Assembly (NCBI RefSeq): GCF_932526225.1
Contig: NC_064036.1
Coordinates: 8,565,519-8,629,518 of the forward strand
Reading direction: 5' to 3'
DNA: 64,000 nt
Source: Nematostella vectensis
Lineage: Eukaryota; Cnidaria; Anthozoa; Actiniaria; Edwardsiidae
In this document: positions 1 through 12,100 of the stretch, in pieces
Position numbering within the stretch: position 1 is the stretch's first letter
How the letters are laid out: the number at the start of each line of letters is the position of its first letter
The notes under the pieces: generated by a model
Told to the model about the DNA's origin: nothing
The model's database searches: none
Seen by the model: the letters and a program-made list of their open reading frames with translations, nothing else
Translations under genes and position numbers: made by a program

Positions 1-132
1 AGTGCACCCCGGAGGGTGCCTATGTAACTGAACAGTGCCACACGTCTACGGGCTTCTGCTGGTGCGTTGACAACATGGGTCGCGAGCTTCCCGACACGAG
101 GAGAAAGGGGAATGCGCTCTGTGATGGCAGAG
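1..132 (+). CDS. Gene 1 Tg1 exon 1 (partial at window edge)
   Basis: The open frame from base 3 gives the second half of a thyroglobulin type-1 domain: a QC, then FCWCVDNMG, the D-T-R motif and the closing Cys. The donor GTACCA follows base 132 in phase 1. The first half, with Cys1 and Cys2, is outside the window. Tg1 domains often inhibit cysteine proteases, or act as binding modules in matrix proteins. Confidence 0.85.
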
Positions 133-3100
133 GTACCATAACTTTCTTCTGCGCTATCAAATATAAGAACTCATGTTTTATTTCTGTGTTGTTTTGTTCA
201 AAAGGATTCCGGAAAATCAACACCTTTTTGGTTCCATTCCTGTCTAAATAAATATACAACGCTACTGCTTCAACTTTTCAGGAGAAGTAATCAAATTGTT
301 GATATCAAATTTACCTACCAAATATATTGGTAAAATAGTTTATTAAGAAGCCGATTCTGTTTTAAAACGAGCGTTTTTTTTCTCGCGATTGCTGGAAAAT
401 TTCCAATACGTTCTACGGTATCTAATATATAGCTGAATGATTATTTTGCATTATTTCATTAGGTCAACTCAGCCCTTGTAATGCCGACTACATGTGGACA
501 ATGGCGCTCTCAATCAAAGATGGCTACTACCCTGCATGTCTGCGAGATGGCAACTACAGGGAGATCCAGTGCCACTACGCGCCCGGTAAACAGTGCTGGT
601 GTGTGGACGAGAATGGAAACCCCATCTCAGGAACAATGGCGAAATCTCCTAACTGCACAACATCGGACGAAGGTAACTGTTTTCTTATATACTACAGTGT
701 AAAGTTGTATTAACAACATGACTGATAATTTTACTGTTTATTCGCTGGTGATGAAGATGATCTGCGGAGGTCACGTAAGATATGTAATGATATTGGAGGT
801 GCTTGTGATACTAGTAAAATAATGCTGCTGTTCTTGATGTTCTAGAGAGAGAATTATTTGTTGTGTTACGTGTGTCGTGTTTACGTCAGACCTTTGATTG
901 ACATTTTTTGTGTATGCGAGTTGCACGTGCAGAATGAGTTTTGATAGAGTTTTTGGAGAGTCCGGTGGGAGAGTTTTCGTTGAGATGTAGTAGTAGTGGA
1001 AAAATTCGTCCATTCGTTCGTCACAACAGTTGATGATGATGAAAACAATAATGATGATGGTGTCAATGATAAGATAATGATGATGATGACGATGGTTGAT
1101 GATCACAGCTAGTGTTGGTAATGGTATTAAAATGAATGGCAATTCGTTACTATGTGACTCTCATTAATTCCATTCTCTGTACGTCTCTGGCAAACCGCCC
1201 GAGTTTCTCTATTTATCTCACTCTCTGGGATTTCCAGGTATCCGACTGACCACGTGCCAGGAAAGGCGGCGAAAATCTTTAGATTCTAGCGGTTCTACTC
1301 CTCGGAAGCGCACATCGTTCATTCCGCAGTGCAAGCAGGATGGTAGCTTCGACTCTATTCAGTGCCACGCCTTATCGGCAGAGTGCTGGTGTGTGGACAG
1401 ACGCGGGACAGAAATTCCTGGAACTAGGACAAAAGGCAGACCGAACTGTGAGAAACCAGGTAAGGCAAATGACTTTGGAAAGACTTGATGTAAAGGGAAT
1501 TTTTCTTGTAGATGAATTTGTTGATAGCTCATTTCTTTATTAAATTATCTAAGATTGTGATTTGGATTTTGTCTAACTTCTGTTTGTGGTGATTTCTGGT
1601 TATCAACCTCGCGTTGTAGCATGTATGCAGGAGCGAATGTATGCCATGGGCGATCGCGCCATTCCAGGCCGTTATGTCCCTAAGTGCACTGTTGATGGGC
1701 GGTACAGTCCTATGCAGTGTCATTACTCCAGCGGCTACTGTTGGTGTGTCGATGAGTTTGGACGTGAGGTGCCCAACACTAGGATCCAGGGGAAACCGAT
1801 ATGCGGCATTAAAGGTAACTTTTAACGGGACTACCAAGTGTTTATTGTACTTATACTTAAAACAAAAAGGCTCATTTATTCGTGTGCCAGAAGCCACTGG
1901 ATTGTCAAGCCGGCGGTCAGCAAACATAAAGAACTCCCACGTTTCACATCTTACAATAAATCGATTGATTGATTGAATTGACATAGGTGGATCAATGTCG
2001 TCATGTCAGCGCATGCGTAGAGAAGGTCTACGTAATCTCGCCCCAGGCCGACCGGTTGCTCGATGTAAGGCAGATGGAAGTTTCGATCAAGTCCAGTGCC
2101 AGGGTACGGTATGTTACTGCGTCAATAAAAATGGAGAAGAAATTCCCGGTACTCGAATCGATCTACCCGACAAGCCCCAATGCTTGGCCGTCCAAAAGAA
2201 TGAAGGTCAGTACAAATTAAACTCCTTATATGTTATTGCATCCTCAGGGAGATTAATACAGGGTTTTATTATCTATCTATTATTATGTCACTTCTAGGGG
2301 TCTAAAAGTGTTCTATCAATACACTGTGCTGCAACCCAGTTTAATGGGTAGTTTGATTGGTTTGTTATGAGCACAATTTGCGGACGTCAATGTTTCATCG
2401 TTACATACCAAAAAATTGATCAACAGTCCATGTAACTCTCTTGCAGGAGTTCCCAGCTCTAAGTGCTTGGCCCAGTACAGAAATGCAATGATGAACTTTG
2501 CAATAAACCGGTTTGTGCCCCATTGTAAGTCGGATGGGCAGTTTGAGGCGGTGCAGTGTACAGATGGTTGGTACTGGTGCTGGTGCGTTGACAAGGTCGG
2601 ACAAGAAATCAAAGGAACGCGGACACGAGGATGGCCAAAATGTGGTAAGAACCACCGCAACATCATTTCAACTAAATTTTGCTGACAGGTTATCATACTG
2701 GTTAAACCAAAAAATTATCACCGACTACTGATCTTTTCACTGATCTTGTTTCTAGATTTGCCCTAGGATGCCTCGCATTTTTTCTCCAAAGCCATTAAGG
2801 GCACCAAACTAGACCATTATACATGTTTTGTTTACAGCAGGTGTTGACGACTATCCATCTAACCCCTTGACCCGCTGCCAGTCGGAGTACCGTTCCGCCC
2901 TCAAGAGCTATATCTACGGCCGCTACGTGCCGCGGTGCCGCCCAGACGGCAGTTACGAGCTCGTTCAATGCCATAGCTCATTATGCTTCTGCGTCAATCA
3001 GTACGGTGTTGAGATAGCAGGAACAAGAAGGCCAGGCCTGAACCCGCCAAAGTGCAACGTCTTCCGTAAGCAGAAATTATAGTAGTTCATCTTATTTGAT

Positions 3101-6100
3101 TTTATGTGAATATATTCTTGAGGCTAAGTTCAAACGTCCTATTATCCATGAGCCGTATTCATTGCAAATGCGTGCAAATGAAGATAAAAAAAAATCGACT
3201 TGATTCATTTGCATGTATTTGCATTGGATACGGCTCATGGATAATACGACGTTTGAACTTAGCCTGACCTACCCCGTAAACTAGACACTAAAAAAACTTT
3301 GTTTGTATGTCGCTTTTTCGCCTATAATCGCAATGGCCGAAAAACATAGGGGTATGTTTGTCGTTTTTTTTTTTCTTTCACCAAAGACGACTATAATCAA
3401 ATTTTAAAATAAATTGTGTTTTATAAGAATAAGTCTTCATCTTTTTGTATGCCTTTTAATCTTTAGCGGATGGCAAAACCAAATGCCAGCAGCAGTACGA
3501 AAGCAGACGCACCCTCTACCCCCTGGGAGCATTTGTACCTCGATGCAAGCCTGATGGTGCTTATACAAACGTTCAGTGCGATCAGGGTCGGTTCTGCTGG
3601 TGTGTGGATAGAGATGGCCAAGAGGTGCCAGGAACAAGAACACCAGGGTGGCCGAAATGCCCAGAACAAGGTATATTTGCATGTATCATTTTATTGGACT
3701 AGAAGTTGTATGTTTTATCAACTTTGTATATTAAAGATCGTAAACAAAGACTCAACGTCGCCGACAATAGACATGTTGAGAGAAGCGTCTTACAAAGAAA
3801 ATGATACATATAATGAAAATAAAATGAAGATAAAGAGATCAGAACAATCGATTCTGATATATAAAGAAATATTTCAATAACTTTGTAGATCAATCATCCT
3901 CCCCATGTCACTTGGAATTCAAGGAAGCCAATACCAAAGACGCATGCGCACCGCTGTGCAAACCAGACGGAGGTTACGAGCTAGTACAATGTCAGGCTGG
4001 TGACTGCTTTTGTGTGGATGATAAAGGGAGGGAGATACCGGACACCGCCACGTCGCTCCCGAACACTCCCACATGCATAGCCGCAGGTTTGTATGATAAC
4101 CCGTGCTTGATCACTGTGTAATCACTGGTAAATGGTATTAACTAAAAAGACTACAGGCAAGCTGTAAAAAAATTTTAGATGGTCTGCGTAGGCGTGGCGT
4201 TGGACTTATGGCAAAAATTAGACATTTTCTTCCACGCAAAGTACTTTTACAAATATACAAGTCCTTAATTGAGCCATATATATCTTACGCAATATCAGTT
4301 TGGGGATCGGCTGACAAATTTCATACGAATAAAATTCTTTTTTTGCAAAAGCGAGTTCTGCGATTCATATACTTTGCTAAAAGACGAGACCATGCAGTCC
4401 CGCTCTTCCTTGATGCAGATATTCTACTAAATAAATTTTCTTTATTTCGAAAATATATGCAACCTAATGCTAATGATGTTCGAAATTGTATAGCACCTAA
4501 GAACATTGTCGAACTTTCCACAGATACTAAAAAAGTTCATTCATATAACACTAGATCATCGACATCTAATAATTTCTATATCAAACATGCAAAACTCCAG
4601 CTCCAATACAAATCATTTCCCAGGCTTGGCGCAAGGCTATGGAATGAGCTACCAGCTTTCCTAAAAGAAAATGGCAAAAAAGCATTCAAAACGAAATTTC
4701 ATCAAAACCTCCTTGAAGTCTTAAAGCAGATTGATGACTACGTTGATATCTCCCATATAAGCAAAGCTATTCAACTTCGATAGGCCAATTTCAACGTAGG
4801 ATGCTGTTTTTATGACTAATGAACAACTTTGATATATTCCTCCAACAGACATTGCTCTGTTCAGGAAAACTAAACTCCTCCCATTGTGTACCTGTTCGTC
4901 TTGCTCGTCCTGTGTTTGTTATTTCTGAAATTATTGAAACTATTATTGTAACTATTATTTAAGCTGATCCCGCCTAGATTAGCCTGTTCTATTAGCGGGT
5001 GAGCACATAAAAGAAACAATAATGTATTTATGTACAATAAAGTTGAAGTTGAAGTTGAAGTGGTGTTAACAAGGTATGAATAAACACAAGTTTGAAAAGG
5101 GCTTAAGCTCGAAACGTCAGCGCAACCACTCTGTTTCACAGAGGCGTTTAACATACCTTTTAAACCTTGTGTTGATTCATACCTTGATCACTGTTTAGAC
5201 ATAGTATCGCTGTAGGAAAAAATTCATTAGCATGTGATTCTTTTTGTGGGATTTTCAACTAGCACATCTTTTAAAACTACTTGATTATATAAATTTGATT
5301 GGAAATTTAATTTGATTATAGAATAATGTTGGTAACAGCATATCTCACTCTTCAATGCTAGGTCGTACGATGTCTCCATGTGAGCGTCAGTACGAGCTCG
5401 CCATTCAGAGGCATGTATTGAGTCGATGGATCCCACGCTGCAGGTCTGATGGTACCTACGAGCCGGTGCAGTGCGATCGAGGCTGGTACTGCTGGTGTTC
5501 AGATGTGGACGGCAAGGAACTCCCAGGAACACGCAAGCGAGGCTGGCCTGACTGCGGGATCAAGAGTATGGTCTTTAGATACACTTTTCTAACTAAGAGA
5601 CATGTAAATATTTGTGCTCGCGATGGATAGCTGAATGTGCTAAATAAAAGATTTCAGTTACAAATTTCACAAATTTCAGTAAGACTAAAAGCTTATTTTT
5701 GGACAATCATTTAGAAGCGACTATATTCTACTTTTACTTATTATCACTTACCACAGATGATTATTTGGTAAAGATACAAAGTTCTTCGGTGCACTTGCAC
5801 ACTGGCCTTGAGCATTTGGTTCAAATATGCTGTAAGCTATAATAATGCTGCATACAACATTCTTAAACTCCCGGTGTTTGTATTGTCCGACAGTTGCAAA
5901 GCTGACAAGATGCCAAAGGCTGCACATGCTGTCATTGCAGCACCTGATACCGGGCAGGTTCATACCGCGCTGTAGAGGCGACGGCAGTTTTGACCCCGTC
6001 CAGTGCTTTGGGTCTGTATGTCTGTGCGTGGATAGATATGGGGTCGGTGTTGCGGGCACTTCCAAGTCCAGATTTATGGAGCCAGACTGCGCGCCTCTCG

Positions 6101-9100
6101 GTGGGTTTGGCATCTGCACAACTATATGCCTTATTAAAGCAAGAAGCGAGGCTTAGAGAACGTAGCTGAATAGTGGCTATCATTTTTTAGTCCGCCATGC
6201 TTCCAATCAAACGAACAACTCCCGTTTACAACTGACCAATGGCCAATGGTTTTGTGGTGCCCTTTTTGAGTTGTAAACAAAATTTTACCAAGAGCGAGTT
6301 AATGCGAAGCCTTTACCACCCATTTAATTTGATATTATGTCCTTCGTTGTATGTCATACTTTGTACTTGCATTCAAATGCTACAGGTTCTACGCTAACTG
6401 ATTGCCAGCGCCACTATCAGCAAGCCGTAAGGCTGAGAAGTGCTGGCCACTTTGTGCCCACGTGTCGAGTGGATGGCTCGTACCAGCCTCTACAGTGCTA
6501 TGGAAGCGTGTGCTTTTGCGTGGACGACAATGGAGTCGAGGTGCTGGGATCCAGAAGTCGTCTCCCAGAAACTCCTAACTGCGATAAAAATGGTAAGTCC
6601 ACTCTCCAGCAAAATTGCTACTCTGACTAAATTGCTTGTTTTTTAAATGAAGATCTAGAATTCAAACATTATTTTTTGTAAGATGTGGATATTGAGTATT
6701 TGAGCTTTTCTTTATGACTATCATTTAGGGAATTTCAGGATCAGGGTGACAGCTTACAGGTATAGATATTTTTGACAGTGCTACAGCACATTTTCCTATT
6801 CATAAAGAACCAAACTTTTTGGGATGACATAGGTCACCTCCTGCGTTCGCTCCTTAACTACGCGAAGAAAAAAATGATAAAATCATAAGAAGGAATGATA
6901 AAATCAGGGAAATATGGTAGTTCATCCATCAAATCCTCTGTATACAGATTAGCTTACTATTCACTGCCTGATGATGTTTACAGCTGAGCAAAAGATGTCC
7001 AACTGCAAAAAGTATTATAAAGATGTTATAATGAGCCTTGACCCGACGGCGTTTGTCCCGCGGTGTATGGGCGACGGGACGTACCACCCTGTCCAGTGTC
7101 GAGGCATGGCTTGTTACTGTGTGGATGCAAATGGAAGAGAGATAGAGAAGACCTCCTCACCAAGGCCACTCAGCCCTGACTGCTTCGGTAAGTCCGAGGT
7201 CTATTTACTTGATGCTACCAAGCTGTGTTGCGCCATTTCAGGATAACTTATCTATTATACTCTAAACCTCCTTACTTTTGAAATAGCCACGCTATATTGA
7301 TTCTACTATTAAACATCTACTGTATATAGGTACAACAGTGAATCAAAAAAGGTTTACCCCCACTTCTGAATCCCCGGTTCTTGTTGCTCTGGTTATTGGT
7401 CAACTTCAGTGCATGAACTAGCTGGCCTGGTTGAATAGGCTGTTCTCGTAAGGGTGGTACAGGTAGCGCGCGGTAAAAAGTGTGGCATGATCATGAAAAA
7501 TGAGTCGCTAGCTTACCACTTTAAATGGAGCTGCGCGGAGCTGGCCTGGGCGGCTCCGCTATAGCAATAAGTATACTAACGAAGATTTATACATTGGGAT
7601 TGTAGTAGCATTTTTGGAAGATCACCTACCTGACTAGAAAGTCCAGTCATTCCAAATTCCAAGTCATTGCCAAAATCATTGCTAAAATGAAAATCAGAGT
7701 TATTCTGGAACTTGTAGTCAAGTCATCTTGCAAACCTTATTGAATTGGTGTGCTACCGTGTTTCCTGATTTTCGTAGCTTAATAAAAAATGTTAATAAAT
7801 CGTTTTCGATAATCATAGTGTCTGTCAAGGAGAAATCGTTTAAAAAATCCCGCTTTGACCTAGGTGCCGTACCCAAACAATGCCATCAAGAGTACGCATC
7901 CGCCATTACAACATTCCGGCCAGGTCGGTACCTCCCGAGATGCACCACGTCCGGACTGTATCAGGATGTGCAGATGAAGGACTATTACACGTACTGCGTG
8001 GACGCCAAGGGGCAGGAGATAGATGGGACACGGCGACCTGTGCCATTTAACCCACAATGCAAATATCTTGGTACGTGTTACCTTATGTCTGCCTTACCTG
8101 TCACTACTGTATGTAGCCAACTCTTGTGTGAGTGAACCCGTGTGATATCCTAATAATGTTTTCTTATGAAAATTTTGGAGAGTCGAAGTGAACAAAGCCT
8201 TCATAATTTTATGTCAGCCAATCACGTGATCTTTTGCCTGGCAAGTTTAAGCAAAAAAAAAAATAAATGACTGCGCCCGTTAGGCTAGAGAACGACAAAA
8301 AATATAAAATCTTTAAATAAAAAGAAACCCTTTTCCGTTTCTTAAACGCTAAGCTACTAGTTTGCCACCTTAAAAGTCACGTGATCTCTTAGCACAAGTC
8401 CCTATTATCGTGTTTATGGAAGAGTTTTAATTCTGATGGCTGTTTTTTAATACAGATAAAACAGGGTTTGCACTTCGTCCGGGTTTCTGCCAAATTCCAT
8501 GGGAGAACGGCACTTCATGCGGAATGGCGAAGGACGAGTGTGCCTATGACCCGGAGTGTCCTGACGCCGCTAAGTGCTGCTTTAGCGGATGTAGGAACAC
8601 GTGCGTACAGAGAGAAAAGGGTCAGTAGATTACAGAATGATGTTTTTTTGCCATGGTAACGATATCTACCGAGCCAATCACTGCAGACACAGTGCGACGA
8701 ACACCGATGTTGTCAACAAAACAAGAAAGTAATCCAATTAGATGCGCTAGAATCGCAGTTTGGCACGAATAACATATATTTCTATAACGGTGTTCTATTC
8801 CGAAGAGCACAAGAGCATCTATTTGATACGCAGATGGCTAAGTAAAGTCCTTCTTAAAGCCGCATTGTCACAAGTTTACTTTCGGTCGATTACGTAACAA
8901 TCTCCGATGAATTTTAATGGTAAACGCGAAAAATATTTCAAAATTATAAAAGCAGTATGTCTAATGGATGTTTCTTTGAGGATGTGACTGATCATTTAGA
9001 GCGATGGCCTGTTTAATAGCACGGATACTAATAGATTCTTTTGTCTCTTGTCGGTTAAGGTTTCGGTGGGGTCCTCCGTGAAGAAAACTAGTGATAATGC

Positions 9101-12100
9101 GGCTTTAAACAAACTCAGTTAGTCTGTTACTCGCATTCTGACTTGGCTAACACCAAATGACTATGTGGGCGGTTTTGCAAGAATAGTTAAACCTCTTCTG
9201 ATATTTTGTAGCAAAAAGAATTCAATGTTGAATGGACGTGACCTACAGTACCGCTCTCGGACATGCACACTGTTCGCTCTCGGACATGCACACTGTTCGC
9301 TCTCGGACATGCACACTGTTCGCTCTCGGACATGCACACTGTTCGCTCTCGGACATGCACACTGTTCGCTCTCGGACATGCACACTGTTCGCTCTCGGAC
9401 ATGCACACTGTTCGCGAAAAGAGTGCCAAGTGGCAGTGTCTAGCTGGTGGAGAGCTATTCATCATAATCTTGATTTTCCAATCAAAAGCCCCAAAAAGTT
9501 TTTAGCTATTTTTAAATTTCTATAACAGCCCAATAACTTTTTTGTTATCTTATCTCCCCCAGATGATATATGCAGTCGAGTCATTAATCTCGCGATTGCC
9601 GTAGACACCTCAATGAATATGGACCGATGCACTTGGACCCGTAACCTTGGGTTCCTCCGTGCCCTTGCTCTCAAGTTTGCCGTTTCACCTGATACTGTCC
9701 GCATTGCCCTGGTCTCATTCGCTGAAAACGCAAACGTAGAGAATTCATTTCACGATCCGAATCGCCCGTTCATCGATATCCAGGAGATTCGTAGGATCAT
9801 GTCGAAGATTGGTTGGACTGGCGGGAAAAGCGATGTAAATAAAGCTCTTGATGTTGCCGATACTATGCTTTTCGACTCAAAGGGAGAAGTCAGGATACAG
9901 AGCTCAAAGGTGCGATGTCTATATAAAAAAAAAAACCTTGTACACCATAAGAAAAAAGAAATTGTATAGTGCTGATAGTGCTATGTGTACACTGAAAGTT
10001 ATTGTGAAGACCCTATTGTGTGTATTGTTTTTGCATTATATCTTGTATTGTATTGTACTGTGCTGTATTTTATTTTTTTTTGCATTATATGCGCACTGCA
10101 AGTTCATTGCGTGTATTGTACTATGTGTTTACTGCAGGTTCTTATTGCGTGTATTGTACTAGTTCACTGCAGGTTCTTATTGCATGTACTGTACTATGTG
10201 TTCACTGAAGGTTCTTATTGCGTGTATTGTACCATGTGTTCACTGCAGGTTCTTATTGCGTCTATTGTACTATGCGTTCACTGCAGGTTCTAATTGTGTG
10301 TATTGTACTATGTGTTCACTGCAGGTTCTTGTCGTCCTAACTGATGACAGTCGGGCTTTCGCCTTGAGTTCCAAAATGAAGTCTCTAAAGAGCAAGGGCG
10401 TTTCGGTTTATGGTATCCGAGTCGACAAGAAACAACAAGCGACAATCACACCTGACGCTGTTTTTGCTAAGAGCTCCATGACTTTGATGAAGGCAGTAGA
10501 TCCCTTAGCAAACACCATATGCTCAGGTAAGACGTAACACTTATTACAAAGATGATCGATTTCTATCATCAAAGACATCCTTATCATAGATTGTGGTATT
10601 AGTCGGGTCTGTAAACATTCACACAGCCTTCAGATTTAGCCATTGATAAGCCCATGAGACACTGCGGGCTACAACAAGATTCTCCTAGTGAAGCCTTATT
10701 TGAAATATATTAATAAAATACCTTTTGTTACACTTTTGTTACTTACACTTATTAAGTCGTTATTTTGGACTGTCACTTTTCGGTGATACATCTAGTGCAA
10801 AGCCTTTGCAGTGCTTGCCGTTTTTAGATTGATCTTGAATTCTCCTCCAGTATTGTAGTTCCCTCCATTCACAGTTTGAAGATTGCTCTTATTTACTGCA
10901 GTAGAAGAAGTGCATGTTTAACTGGACTGGAGTTAATAGAGTACATTTGAAGTCGTTCATAACAAGATTTATTTTCCATTTTTTTTCTCTATCAGGCTGC
11001 TGTAGTTATTCAATGATTGGATATTTTTGTGTCCTTGTTATCTGAATGGTTTGAGGAAGGACGTTGCAGTGTTGTAGCTTTTGGTCTTTCGTTCGCTATG
11101 GTTTGTTTTGGATGGCGGCAGCTTGGATCATTTCTTTCACGTTGACGTCTAACTTTCTTACCCCCGTATGTTTAGCTCGAAAACTGTGAGATCGAGGTGT
11201 GGGATTGGCTGAAATGGGGTGATATCTTTACATGTGAAATATATGATCTGTGAAGATAGGGTGTATTCATCATCGGAGAAACCCTGGAATTTGAGCGATG
11301 GCTATATTATGAATGCATTTTTGTATTAGAGAACTGGGTTTTCTTAAATGAATCGGTTATTTGCTGTATCAGCTAACGACTGCAAGGCAGAGTTCGATGT
11401 CGCTTTTCTGGTTGACGCATCTGACAGTATCGGTCGCAGTAGCTGGAAACTAAGCAAGCAATTCCTCTTGGAATTTCTGAAGACATTTGAAATTGGCGAG
11501 GACAGAGTACAGCTTGCAGTGATTACTTACAGTACCGATGCAAAGATTGCCTTTAGGTTCAATACCCTGAAGGGCAATGATCTGAATGCTGAGAAAGTCG
11601 GTGCACTGATCGACAGCATGAAGTGGAAGAAAGGTTATACATTTATTGACAAGGCGCTACAGCTGGCTCATGATGAGATCTTCACCCCTGTTGCTGGGAT
11701 GAGGATGGACGTCCCTAAGGTCAGTTAGTGAGGGATCGTCTTAGGACGTGTTTATTCTAATTATTCTTAATGTGGACATGAATACATACAGTTCAATTAG
11801 GGCCACTAGATGGACCTTGGCGACAATTACATGCGAACATATGTTGTACCTGTATTTTTTGTTTGAGAAATGCGAACAGCACTGAACACACCAATTTTTC
11901 TTGGGAATCATTTACAAATTCGTTGAAAAATAACGGGAGCCCTTTCCATGTTGCCTGGTTCCAGGAAAGGGCAATACATTCAATTAACTATAAAACAAAA
12001 CGTCATAACAGCATCTTTTACCAGTACAGCATAAATGCAAAATACATGGAAAGTGAAATAATCGCCGTTTAGATTATAGACTATTCAGTTGTGTTTTATG

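Noticed and set aside
771-1142. 123-residue antisense frame
   Set aside because: Low-complexity His/Ile run read through a GAT repeat in an intron.
9252-9412. CRISPR-like array
   Set aside because: Direct repeats have no spacers and the DNA is clearly eukaryotic.
9161-9525. Long open frames on both strands at the 23-bp repeat
   Set aside because: The repeat has no stop in several frames; the peptides are repeats of RSRTCTLF-like strings with no domain, start context or splice fit.
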